Shown here piece after piece: positions 1 through 10,870 of a stretch of DNA of 64,000 bases. The stretch is taken from NCBI RefSeq assembly GCF_000237925.1, contig NC_031502.1, positions 17,730,909-17,794,908 of the forward strand, given 5' to 3'. Numbering within the stretch: the stretch's first letter is position 1; each line of letters begins with the position of its first letter. Both the position numbers and the translations under genes were made by a program. The notes below the pieces were generated by a model. The model was not told the origin of the DNA. It saw only the letters and a list, made by a program, of their open reading frames with translations, and did not search any database. Source of the stretch: Schistosoma mansoni (Eukaryota; Platyhelminthes; Trematoda; Strigeidida; Schistosomatidae).

Positions 1-46
1 CACCGGTCATAGTTGCTATTCATCATTAGCACAAGATGAACACAGC
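1..46 (-). mobile_element. LINE family A 3'-tail fragment, cut by window edge
   Basis: Read on the minus strand, this short segment matches the 3' tail found at 34.1, 40.3 and 46.9 kb: a 'gttcat..ttgtgctaatga' block followed by 'tagcaact'. It is a truncated piece of the 3' UTR of the family A non-LTR retrotransposon. Its terminal part lies outside the window. Confidence 0.5.
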
Positions 47-429
47 TGATGACAAGATCACCATTTGAAGTGGGATGGGTGGTGTCCATTACACATAAAT
101 TTTGAGAACTTGTTAAATTAGTTTAGCTGATAATGAGAGGTTAACGAGTGGTTATAAGAACTAGTCACAAACTCAGTTATCACTTTTCCCCGATAGAATT
201 AGTCACAAAAACACCAACTGGTTTATAATTTATTAGCCTATTTCAACAAAAAGTCAGTATGAAAATGGTGAAATTCCAAACTTTTCAGGTTTCATTGAAT
301 TTAGTAAAAATATTTGAAGCAACTCTAAAATGACTAAGATGTCTTGCCTCTCATAAACGATTATTTGTCTGTCATGAGCAGCGTAGAAGCTGCAATACGT
401 GCGTCAGTCAATGTAGTTTAGAGCGTGGT
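47..429. other. Unassigned intergenic DNA
   Basis: AT-rich sequence. I see no open frame with recognisable residues, no splice-flanked exon and no repeat match to the rest of the window. Confidence 0.4.
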
Positions 430-1203
430 TTCAGGAGACCACGAATAACGTTCCGTGTACTCGAATCGTTTGCCCTAGCGGTGCGAGGTGATAAAAGGAC
501 ACGGGAAAGGTTAGTCGTAGAGATAAGAGAGTTATTAGCAAGTGTAGGAAGGATTTGAAAGTGACCAACTTGGTTTTGTGTGCAGTTACGGGTATGAGGG
601 CTAATATAACTTCTCGGTTGCCCACATCATGGAAGGGTATTTCTTGAGGGATCTGAAAAAGAAGTTGGATTAGTGTTGGTCTTAACGAGCTGGGAGTGTG
701 ATCGCAGTGCCCAAGGGACAACTGCTTGAGGTTGGTCACATACGACCTTTTTGTGTTAGCTGCGTTCTTCAAAGGATCTTACCGCCGGAGACGGAAATCC
801 GTGGGGTAAGGCGAGGTGTGCATTTTTAGGGTCGACCTTTTCTAACCCCACATCTCCTTGTGGGAGGGCAGCATCGCTATTGTGCTGGTTGTCTGAAGGA
901 AACACCTTACTGCTGTCACACCTCTGTACAGTCAGCAGTACGACTTCACCTTCAGACCTTAGGTTTGCTGCTGTTAGTCTTATCGCTCTTCAACCGACCT
1001 GCCTGGCATGGTAGGACCTTGAGGAACGATTGTCCCAGCCAGTATAGCTCGATTGGTTCATCACGATAGGCAAGCCCGACCACCACGTCAAGGTAGCAGC
1101 AACGGTCGGGGATACATGCGTCAACCATAGTATCAATAGTAACAGTAGAAAATCTTAGTTGTAAGCTATTTAATTTAAAAAGAAAACATGAATTCATGGT
1201 ATC

Positions 1204-1623
1204 GTGGCTCAAAGAACATATAATGGCGACCGTCTGTTGCAGCTATGCTCAGATAACCGCCTGTTTCTTGCAAATACTAACTTTAAGCACAAGGGAAAAC
1301 ATCTTTTGACATGGCGACCCCCGAATTCGTCCCAACGTTGGACCCAAATAGATCACATCGCCATCAGTCACCGATGGAGGGGGTCGCTAGAAGACTGTCG
1401 CTCATTCTGGAGCGCATGCTTAGATTCAGATCATGCTCTAATGCGAGTACGTATCTGTCTATGTCTTACTGGACGTAGGAAAGACGCTGCAAGGAAACCT
1501 CTTACGGTTCTACTTAATGATAGTCAAGATAAAAATATATTTCAGGAACAACTAGAAAAACAGTTAGGCAGTCCACCGAGGCAGCATGGAATGATATCCA
1601 AAAAGCTGTGGAAACAGCAGTGA
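1204..1623 (+). pseudogene. Endonuclease domain C-terminal fragment of family A LINE
   Basis: The frame carries landmarks of an AP-like LINE endonuclease C-terminal half: 'LLTWRPP', 'QIDHIAIS' and 'DSDHALM'. The last is the conserved S-D-H near the end of the fold. The nicking nuclease would open the target DNA for reverse transcription. The N-terminal half with the catalytic Asn/Glu motifs is absent, because upstream sequence is 5' UTR. The first Met here is not a real start. The frame ends early at 1623, before the reverse transcriptase. Confidence 0.7.
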
Positions 1624-1817
1624 TATCTGCTAGTACGGTAAACCATAAGGTTAGGGAGAAACACTGGATCTCAGCAGCATCTACTGTACTGGTAGATGTT
1701 CGAAAACTCATCCCATCTGGCTCTAAACAAAGCGAAGAGCGGAGTCAACTTAAGCTTAGGCCAACACAAAGCCTACGCAATGATCGCGAACAATGATGGG
1801 TAGCGAAAGCAAGAAAG

Positions 1818-2450
1818 ATGGAAAAGGCAGTGGCAATAGGCAACAGCAGACAGCTGTTCAGACTTGTTAAGGAAACCGGTATTAGAAACCCAACTGTCAG
1901 CGAAACTATCTCGGAAAAAGATGGACATATTGTTCGTTCTCAATCCAGGAGATTGGATCGATGGGCAGAACACTTTAGGGATCAGTTCAACTGGCCTTCA
2001 GCCACACTTCGGTTTCCCACAATCCCCAGTCGACCTGAATGGCAAGTTAATGTAAGTCCTCCAACTCTTTACGAGGTTGAACAAGCTATAGGAAATTTGA
2101 AGCGTGGGAGAGCAGCAGGCCCTGACAGGTTTACCCCTGAGATTTTTAAGGATGGTGGTCCAGTACTAGCAGCGAGATTGACTGAGGTCTTAGATAGAAT
2201 CTGGGAACTGGACGTAATTCCACCTGACTGGTCCCAATCACTGATTGTGCTAGTCTATAAGAAAGGACAAAAGTCCTCTTGTGACAATCACAGAGGAATC
2301 AGTTTGACTAATATAGTGTCTAAAATATTAGCTTCAATAATACTTCGACGCTTAACGAAAGCTTGTGAAGAGCAGACTAGAAAAACCAAGCTGATTTTCG
2401 ACCTGGACGTGGTTGTATCGACCAGATATTCACCCTACGTCAGGTCCTAG
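1818..2450 (+). pseudogene. Reverse transcriptase fingers/palm N-terminal fragment, family A LINE
   Basis: The 210-codon frame holds the RT entry region: 'GRAAGPDRFTPEIFKDGG', then 'VIPPDWSQSLIVLVYKKG', then 'NHRGISLTNIVSKILASII', corresponding to LINE RT blocks 0-2. The frame then drifts ('RTKLIFDLDVVVSTR' in place of the expected 'GF..GRGC.DQI'), showing a frameshift near 2390. The domain would copy element RNA into DNA at the nick. It continues in another frame at about 2470-2540, where 'vvFLDLKAAFDS' can be read with the RT motif A aspartate. Confidence 0.75.
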
Positions 2451-2617
2451 AACATAGACACCCATTCAGACGCCTCGCAATCGTAGTATTTCTCGACCTT
2501 AAGGCGGCATTTGACTCCGGTGATCGTGAGGTTCTATGGTAGTGTTCGTCGCTGAAAGGAGTACCAAAGAAGTGTATTAACCTTATAAAGGCTCTTTACT
2601 CGAACACAACTGGTCGA

Positions 2618-2932
2618 GTGAGAGCTTATAGCGAACTGTCATCAGAATTGATTACCTCAAGTGGTGTCCGACAAGACTGTCCACTCTCGCCATTCTTGTT
2701 TAACTTTATCGTAGACGTGCTTTTAGAAATAACACCTTCCTCATCCAAATTTAGAGGCGTTGAACTTCTACCAGGAGATTCACTTGTTGACTTAGAACAT
2801 GCCGATGACATAATTCTATTTGGTGAAGACGCCGACAAAATGCAGAGTCTTCTGACCACAGTAAGCAACAATGTAGACGTGTTCAGGATGCGATTTTCCC
2901 CCTCGAAATGCAAAATGTTACTTCATGATTGA
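2618..2932 (+). pseudogene. Reverse transcriptase palm fragment with 'HADD' box, family A LINE
   Basis: Contains 'SGVRQDCPLSPFLFNF' (RT block 4) and 'LEHADDIILFGEDADK' (catalytic motif C, with His in place of the usual Tyr/Phe before ADD), then 'FSPSKCKMLL'. Motif C aspartates are intact, but the fragment is separated by stops from the upstream and downstream parts. A related copy on the minus strand at 34.77-35.08 kb has 'CADD' at the same place. Confidence 0.75.
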
Positions 2933-2953
2933 ATTGTATCGACACCCGAACTA

Positions 2954-3457
2954 ATGATAGGGAGTGAAGTAGTTGAGCGTGTCGACCGCTTCACTTATCT
3001 TTGGAGTCTCATCAGCCCTTGTGGTCTGGTGTGTGACGAAATCTCAACACGGATACAGAAGGCTTGTCTAGCTTTCGCCAACTTGCGTCATTTATGGCGT
3101 AGGCGAGATATTCGTCTACCAACAAAAGGACGGATTTACTGCGCAGCAGTTCGTTTCGCCCTACCTTATAGCAGTGAAACATGGCCGATAAGAGTAGAGG
3201 ATATTCGTAGGCTACTAGTATTCGATCATAGGTGTCTTCGAAACATTGCTCGTATATCCTGGGACCACCGGGTAAGTAATGCAGTTGTTAGGAAACGGTA
3301 TAAGTATAGCAAAGTGAGACTTCATCAGTTGAGATGGTTGGGACACATGTTACGTATGCCCAACCACCGACTGCCCCGACGTGCAATGGTTTATGGTGTA
3401 GGAGTAGGTTGGAAGAAAGCTAGGGCGGCCAGACCAAAACGTAACACAAATTCATGA
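2954..3457 (+). pseudogene. Reverse transcriptase thumb and C-terminal region, family A LINE
   Basis: Reads 'VVERVDRFTYLWSLIS' (LINE RT thumb start, usual 'YLGS'), 'RRRDIRLPTKGRIYCA', 'DHRCLRNIARISWDHRVSN' and 'LRWLGHMLRMPNHRLPRR'. The last is a C-terminal motif typical of RTE-type elements. A frameshift within 3300-3310 and a stop at 3457 end it. Remaining C-terminal codons ('MAQNRLQWRRCIHSL') lie in another frame at about 3558-3602. Confidence 0.75.
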
Positions 3458-3877
3458 AGTCACTGACAAGTGGACTAAGCCATGTTGGTAGGTGTAGACT
3501 ACCTGGTTGGGATCCGCGAGATGATAGCAACCGATGGTTAGAGACCTTGAATGACATGGCTCAAAATCGTTTGCAATGGCGAAGGTGCATCCACTCTTTG
3601 GGTTCTCCCAAATTCTAATCTTCTGAATTCTTCATGTCCCTATCCTTTTTCTCTTTCTCAAATTATTTTACTGTATTATACTCCTTGAATAACATCTTCA
3701 AACCCTAATCTTTCCGATTACTGCTTATACTCTTACCACCTCTACCACTATGGGATTTGAATCGACAACTGCATCTCTGTGGTAATGTGGTATGGTAACT
3801 CAAACTGATGTACGTACGTACTAAGTTCTACGTTGTGACTGACTGCTAATGCCGTTTGTTTTTATTAACCTGTATGC

Positions 3878-4107
3878 TAATGTCGATCGTGCACAGACCA
3901 GATCGCGACACTACGAATCATCGTTGAACAATCAGTTGAGTGGAACTCGTCACTACATCAACTTTATTGACTATGAGAAGGCGTTTGACAGTGTGGACAG
4001 GACCATATGGAAAATTCTTCGACACTATGGTATACCTGAGAAAATCGTCAACATCAACCGAAATTCATACGACGAGCTACAGTGCAGTCGTGCATTTAGT
4101 CAGAACT
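3878..4107 (+). mobile_element. LINE family B (RTE/SR2-type) RT fragment
   Basis: Directly downstream of the family A tail lies a 230 bp piece of a different LINE. It reads '[18 protein letters not shown]' (RT motif A) and 'ILRHYGIPEKIVNI', the same family as the 51.2-54.8 kb element ('[13 protein letters not shown]'). Upstream residues are in another frame, so a frameshift lies near 3940. Both ends are truncated, so this is a relic, possibly nested into or captured by the family A insertion. Confidence 0.7.
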
Positions 4108-4109
4108 GA

Positions 4110-6468
4110 GCCTCAATAATAGGAAAGCTACAGTAGTCAGCATCCAAGTCAAGGCTGTTACAACTGAATTGACCTACAGCCAATAAAGTTTAAGTAAGCT
4201 TAACGAAACTTACTAATACGACCATACTGAAAAAGTTGAATGCAATAGCAGTCCGCGGTCCATCAGGTGAAACTTCATTCTCAGTGAGAAAATCTTGTCT
4301 TGTATTTTGCCAGCGGTTGCAAAGTAAGCAAAATGCAATCAACCATAGGAAGGACCAAATACCTATAAAATCCAAAGGCACCGGATTAATAGACTGAGGT
4401 TTATATGTAATAAAACTCCGATTCCAATTCCAGAACTTGGAAAACGTCAGCTAAATAAAATATGATCATTAATTTATATTACCGAAACACTTATATTTTA
4501 AAGGAGGATACAGTAGGTCGTAAACAAATGATACATAAGCCAACAAAATTGTCCCAGGTATACAAAAAATAGACTTACTTTTGCGACGTCAACTTGGTTC
4601 ACTCACTCACTGTTTATTATGTAGTTACTAACTAAGTATTTATTTGCAATAGAGTGGTGTAAATTGTTTCATAAAAATAACCGTCTATAACCTGCTTATA
4701 AATGAAAACAAAGCAAGCTCCTGAATTAAAAAGTGACAAACTAGAAACTTTTTCACATTCAGTAATTTTGTTCACAAATTTGAAATGGCAAGTATTTTAT
4801 TATGAGCATCAAAAACAGAGTAGGATCAATTCCTGCTACACACAAAAACATATACCAACGAAAAGCTACTTTTCTGCAAAAGTAAACGCTTGAAGAATGC
4901 TGGTAAGATGAAGGTATGACGACAATTTTTTTTTTAAAAAAAGGCAACATCGTAAAAGGAGACTCGTTTTGAGCTAGATGGGCAGGTAACCATTTAGTCT
5001 CGTTATGCATGATTCAGTCAATAAGATAAGGATATTTTGTCAGAGGTAGAAATCTTAATGTCTTAAAATAGCTGTAAGACGATTTTCTGCAGTAACACGA
5101 GATTAGATATGATACTGAAAACTATTAAACACTTAGAGACACCCCACAAATCTTTGAAATTATACTGACTTTCAGAGAAAATGAAGAAATATTAAAGTCA
5201 CTAGTGAAACAAAGTTGTAACTCCAATGTGGTTCATACACATTTGGAAACATTGGTATTATTATATTGAAATATTTATACCTTAGCAACACAGTCTAGCT
5301 AGATATGTTAATTTTTAAGACATACTTTAGAAGTATGGTTACAACCGAAATATTACTTAACTCAGTTTTCTTTTGGCATCTGAACATGAATTGTTTTCTG
5401 AAGATATTCATATTAGTGACAGGAGATACTAAATCTGCGAAAACTGGGTTTATATAAACTATTGCATTAAGTCCTTATCACATGGAGCTGTGTTACAGAA
5501 ACAGAAACTTCGTGAATTTGTATTATAGTGAAAAAGCGTTTGTGGTCTTTAAACTCAAATGTCATAATGTTTAGTGTAACATAGACTTGATCGACAAACT
5601 TGGATATTAGTAGGGGATACGAGTTGACTTGAATAATATTCATGATTCTTGAAAATAACGATCACTTTCAGACCTGAAAGGGTCGTCGATCGAAACATTA
5701 AAATTACGTTAGCTTTTTGGTAAATTCACTACATGTACTTCAAGTGCAAGCCATAACTTTTGGATATGCACATGAAAACTGATTAAAAATAGTTTTACTG
5801 TTTCATTTGAAAAAAACAGGTAAATAGCTTAACCACAAATATGCGATTGACTGAATGGATGTTTGCCACAACAGACATCTGATCCTAACTTAGGATACTG
5901 GAGTTCCTTTTTTTTTAATTTTTCTCCATAGTGTACATTACTCCGTTGATTTTGAGATGAAAAATTTCCCAAAGTTTACCATTGTGCCATATTTTACACA
6001 AATATGTATGACTTGTAATTGGAACAAAGGAAAATACTAACCACCAAACATGTGAGGTCGGTGTTTTTGAAAACAAACCCACGTACAGTATACGAATAAT
6101 GAGTATATGATAGAATAAATAGCAGGTTATGATAACCACCCTAATATCAAAAAAGCTAGCCTAATATCACTTTGGAAAATACCAGAATAAAGAATAAAAA
6201 TAGTTGAATCCGAAACTTTATCGACCAATAATATCGAAAAAAATTTCGAGTACCACATAAACAAAGAGATCGTTTACTAGGGTGGAGATGGTAATATTGC
6301 CAACTTCGTAGAACTATACTTATGTGAAATAGAGCTAATAAGACAGAAGTGAGCTCACATAAAAGCATGGATGTTGTGACAGGTATAAAAAAAAACGAAA
6401 AACGATCATTAAGAATGACCGAAAGTAAAGATAAAATAAGTTAGCAAGCGACTGGATATATAACCTAG

Positions 6469-6470
<2 letters not shown>
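4110..6470. other. Unassigned AT-rich intergenic DNA
   Basis: No convincing exon, element or repeat was found. Short open frames here are of the size expected by chance in AT-rich DNA and show no recognisable motif. Confidence 0.4.

Positions 6471-6500
<30 letters not shown>
6471..6500. repeat. (AT)15 microsatellite
   Basis: Fifteen uninterrupted AT dinucleotides are visible. Likely polymorphic. No function is implied. Confidence 0.95.
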
Positions 6501-6502
<2 letters not shown>

Positions 6503-7934
6503 AAATTACGACAGCCCATTGCAGACATGTATAACTTTCAATTTATTAAAAGGGAAGCGTATATGACGATTTATTACTTTCGTATCTAATCCAAAGACCA
6601 TTAGATACATAGCTGTTCAGATATTTTGTCTCCGAAGGATTGTTCATATTGGATGGGCTGGTGAGACTCCCATGATAAGTTAAGGGGTCGGTGTTTTCAA
6701 CTGCTCCACTTCCTATCATTAATTCAGGTAGATACAGTATGATGTGAACGTGAACCGTGATAAATCTAAAATTAATAATTTCGATGATTTACTAAGGAAA
6801 CAGAAGCACTAAGTGCGCATTGTAAACATCTATGAAATATAACTTGTAGATCGTCACGAAGATGAGGGATTTGAAGTAATACAAAAAGGTTATCAGCGTA
6901 TTAAGGGTAAAATCTCTTCTTTACAATGATGGAAAACTTGTTAATACAATTTTCGAGTAAGTGCGATGTGAATGACTGTACCAAATATTTATAATTTCGA
7001 AAATTAGACGGCTGTTAAACCGAAAATGACTGTAAATTTAGTTTCCACCATGAAAAATCCTACACGTTGTAGGGAAATCACTGTTAATCTAAAGGACATT
7101 CATGAGGAAGAGAGAAAGGATGAAACTATGACACAAATAACTAGATGATAATTTACTGACAATTACTATACATCATTACACCAACACGCGTCAAAACCTT
7201 GGTAAACTCTCAATGGTAAATAACGATTACTCTGTAAATTACCTTGGGTTTAAAACACACGTCCCCGCAAGTCTAGATATTTCAGCCACCAGACTGTCGT
7301 GTCTCGAAGAACTGGTCGGCAAACAAGGACTGGTTCATTGAAGAAGCATGGAGTAAGTTTGAGACCACAGTGGAAGGAGTCACAAGCCCCTTAAACCCAT
7401 GGTACTCTATACGCAGACAATCCCAAAGTTACAAAAGTGTAGGAAGCATTGCTGAAGTTTGTTATTTAGGACTGGTCACAAAGCTTCTAGGTTAGGAATA
7501 TATGTAGAACGTCTAATGCTTATTTTGTATGACAAGACCTACAAAAAAATGACTAACATGGAGATTGTTGCATGAGCATTCAAACATACTAGCTGACTCG
7601 GACGGCCAAAGTTAAAAGCTTAACAGACTAGTCAATGGGCATCGTTAACATGTTACATACATAGTCGTCTTGGTGGTATAGCCATTATTGGCACAAAGAA
7701 TACATCATTTTAGTAACCAGATAGCCGGTAAGTCACTGAGTCTTGATGGACTTTACCTCTCACTTATTGTCACCCCTAGAACACAGTACTTCTGGGGATC
7801 TATTGAGTATGTCAACTTGCCAATAAAATAGAATGATATTGCTACTAGCCATTGTTTCAAGAATGGGTAGAAACAGCTCGTACCTAACTGTCAGCCTACG
7901 AGGTTGATAAGTTTAACACTAAGAAAAATGATCT
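6501..7934. other. Unassigned intergenic DNA
   Basis: Nothing could be assigned. The part from about 7255 to 7930 is somewhat richer in G and C than its surroundings, which in this window usually marks old transposon sequence. I could not link it to any element seen here. Confidence 0.35.
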
Positions 7935-8440
7935 GTTGACCTCAGAATTAGAGGGCCCTTCCACCCACTCAAAATACTCTCACATGGCCACGCGTATACA
8001 GCCTCTGTGAAGAAAGTCCTACTCATTGTCTTCTCGTGGAGAGGATGTTGTTTACGAAATTGAGAGGACGAAAAGCGAATGTCCGGCGCTTTAACCGGGT
8101 TGGTGGACACGGGGAGTCCACCTATAGGAGTTGCAAAACCGCGATTCCATACCAATGAAGAACATGGGCTCCAGCACCCTGGGGGAACAAATGGCGTATG
8201 AACTAATTGTTGGTCACTGGCTACCATAGGGCAGTATTTCCTCACGATGCTCCACTGCCTTGTGGGTCAGATCTTTAGGTCAAAGGCTGTGGGTGTGGCC
8301 CCCTAAGAAAACCACCTGCTTCGGGATGGGCACCCGGAAGGTATCATAGCGTTCATATAATTAAATGAAACGACAATCTTGTGTGGTGTATATATATCTG
8401 GTGTTCCCTTGTACCAATATTTGTGTTCAAATAAATAAAG
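7935..8440 (+). mobile_element. Short family C LINE derivative: 5' UTR joined to 3' end
   Basis: Positions 7935-8375 match the 5' UTR of the family C LINE at 17.36-17.81 kb. Examples are 'cttctcgtggagaggatgtt', 'gctttaaccgggttggtgg' and 'gtcaaaggctgtgggtgtgg'. At about 8377-8380 the sequence jumps to the last 65 bp of the same family (20.54-20.60 kb: 'atatatatctggtg', 'gttcaaataaata'). The 2.7 kb of coding sequence between is absent. The result keeps the promoter region and the 3' end needed for reverse transcriptase recognition, as expected of a non-autonomous derivative. It could instead be a single deleted copy. Confidence 0.75.
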
Positions 8441-10090
8441 TAGCGAAGCTGATAAACTTGTTTGGAAACTAAGTTTATAAAGTCTACTGAATCAAAATAC
8501 TCCAACCTCTCCTTGTCGTAAAGTGCAAAGCCATTTAATATTGACATTTTGTATCTGAAATAATGATTTGGGCGCTGACATAACTGACTGCTCTCGTTAG
8601 GATTAATCATCTTCGAGACTATCACAAAAAACTCTAATCGAACCAGCCCAAGGTGGGATTTCAGTTTCCTTATCAAGTGATCAACGACTGAAATGCTCTA
8701 ACCAAGCAAATGGTATAATTTTCAAAGGCGAATAGTTCTGAAGATATACAGGAACTTCAGAGAAATAGTGCAAGGATTAACAATGGTCAGTCGACTTATT
8801 ACTCTGATTACTGAAGATTCAAATATCTTACTTGTACCCTCGAGGATCACAATTCCTTGAATACATGAATAAACAAACGAAGTTGCAGTAATACTAGCTG
8901 CCGACCAATGTAACTTAGAAGCTACTCGGTTGTTAGTCTAATTTGCGCATACAGTGACATGAAGAATGAATCACTTTGTGTAAATCTCGGCTGTTGAGTA
9001 TCTTTATCGGTTTGAAGTTGTGAATCTTTAAAAGACTTTACCTTACTCTTACACAAGTTTCAACAGCTAAGTCGAGCATTAAACTGGCCAAAAAATTTGA
9101 CCGAAGGAAAGTGAATTGTTGCTATACCGAGTATAATCAAAATATACGAATTACCTGACAACACTACGTCGAATTTAGCGATTCGCAAACGTATATCAAT
9201 GCTTGTAATATTGTCCACTATTAAATCCAACCAAAGATAGGCGAGGCAAAGGATTATTGTTGATGAAGAAAGAAATGAACTATATCCACAAGATGCCTGA
9301 TCGTCATTAAACAAGCACTTCCCATAAATATAGCAGCCGTTATGTACAATTGCAATATTGACAACTGCTAATATCTAAATGTACTTAATTTCTTTTACAT
9401 GGAATGAAATTACCACAACAACTAAACGTAGAATAACCTGCGGCTTTCGAACATAATTTATAGGTTCCAAGCGAGCAGTAGTGCACACCCAATCAATGGG
9501 AAACATGACTACTCTCAGGGTCAACCAGTCCCCGCGACTCAATAACTTCCCGAAACTGATTGTTCGAAACAGTTAAACGCATTACACAACCGTGTTTTAA
9601 TTGTACCTTTATTAGTGCATTGACCTAAGTTTTGAACTTAACGTTAACCATAGATCTTTGCTTACATTAAATTCAATGTTGAGCCCAATTATGATTGGAT
9701 TGAGTAGGATACTTCAGTATTATAGGGAACTTAAGCCAACCGTCGTAAGTTATGCCATAGAGCCAGGCCTTCGAGCTATTTCCCAGGTGGATATAAAGAA
9801 GGTGGGTGGTTAAGCGTTCTGAGTCAGGTACTACTTCTCATATAAATGTGAGTATCGGATTGTTCGTCTATGGTTCATTTGTGTTTGTCTTGTTTCTTAC
9901 GTCTCGTGTTTTAGGCCCCACATTTCCAGTTCAAGCTAAAGCATTCGATAGATCTATTCGTTTGAAAGAGAAAACTATAAATCATGAGAACTTTTGTGGG
10001 GAATGTCGAAGTTTATCCCTCGTTGATGCCGTAAGTGACCTTACATACTTCGTAGTATTTGATTCCGTCGTTGTGATAGTCACTACTTTG
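8441..10090. other. Unassigned DNA; GC-richer segment near 9.7-10.09 kb
   Basis: 8441-9430 is plain AT-rich DNA. From about 9700 the composition rises and a 95-codon open frame (9806-10093) precedes the tandem duplication at 10091. The frame resembles no family I know. It may be part of the same unidentified repeat as the duplication. Confidence 0.35.
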
Positions 10091-10870
10091 TAGCTGTATA
10101 TAGATCCCCGAAATCAATAGCTCTGTAAGTGCTCGACATTGGACAATGACCACGTTGTTTAAGTGGACTTGTTTTAAGGGACCCATCTAGATAAAGGCTC
10201 TCAATCATGCATCCGCAGCAGATCATCAGTGGAAACGCCGTGCTCATCTTCTCCTGAAATCACTAGCCAGTTTAGATTAGTCACTTCTCTATATATATCT
10301 TCCAACATCCTCGCCTCTGCCTTTTGATTTGAGTGGGTGGGCACGATTCAATTATAGAAGGTGTTGCTGGTAAATTGTTGTCAAACTACAATACCTGTGG
10401 CATCGTCAACTTGTTATCGAGAATAATGTTGACTTGCAATGATTTATGTGGAAAATACACATGTTTTAGGTATAATTCTGTAGCTGTAAATAATTCTCCA
10501 AAATCAATAGCTTTCTAAGTGTTCGACATTGGATGCTGACCACGTTGTTTAAGTGGACTTGTTTAACTGAAAGCTTTCGGTCATGCATCCGTACCAGATC
10601 ACGTTTCGACTGAACGTGGGACACTGTTCCTACGTTCACTGGCCAGCCTAGAATAAACGCTTCGCGATATATTGATAACGTGTCAAATACATCTTTCCTA
10701 CCTCTTCTCGTCTGACTTCTGATTTCCATTGGTCGGGAAAAAGCTTCGAATATAGAAGGTGCTACTGTTAGCAGGTTGTAAAATCAGAATACTAGTTGTA
10801 TCTTCAATTCAAACCAATTTGTGTCTTGTTTCACTCCTTGTTCGTCTTCAAAAATAATTCTGTTTTCGGT
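10091..10870. repeat. Two-copy tandem repeat, period 390 bp
   Basis: Unit 1 (10091-10480) and unit 2 (10481-10870) start with 'tagctgta' and share long blocks: 'aaatcaatagct', 'agtg.tcgacattgga', 'accacgttgtttaagtggac' and 'atagaaggtg'. They have diverged by many substitutions and small indels, so the duplication is old. No coding content was recognised. It may be the remnant of an LTR or other transposon end. Confidence 0.75.

Larger units (their letters stand above)
430..3845 (+). mobile_element. LINE family A (RTE-like non-LTR retrotransposon), internally deleted copy
   Basis: GC-richer block. It begins with a 5' UTR-like region (about 430-1110) and contains the C-terminal part of an apurinic-type endonuclease, a reverse transcriptase in several frames and a C-terminal 'RWLGHMLRM' segment. 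It ends with a 3' UTR whose last part, 'ggtatggtaactcaaactg', runs into a TGAC-rich tail at about 3834-3845. The same tail appears at 34.07, 40.38 and 46.94 kb. The N-terminal endonuclease half is missing: sequence passes from UTR (about 1100) to the endonuclease C-terminus (about 1204). Stops and frameshifts interrupt the frame, so the copy is dead. Known schistosome LINEs of the RTE/SR2 type have this domain order. The exact family name is not assigned and the 5' boundary is approximate. Confidence 0.75.

Noticed and set aside
431-772. 113-codon minus-strand frame
   Set aside because: Lies over the 5' UTR of the plus-strand family A LINE and has no domain signature.
9806-10093. 95-codon open frame
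   Set aside because: No motif, no splice context, hydrophobic drift at the end. It abuts a repeat and is probably chance or repeat-derived.
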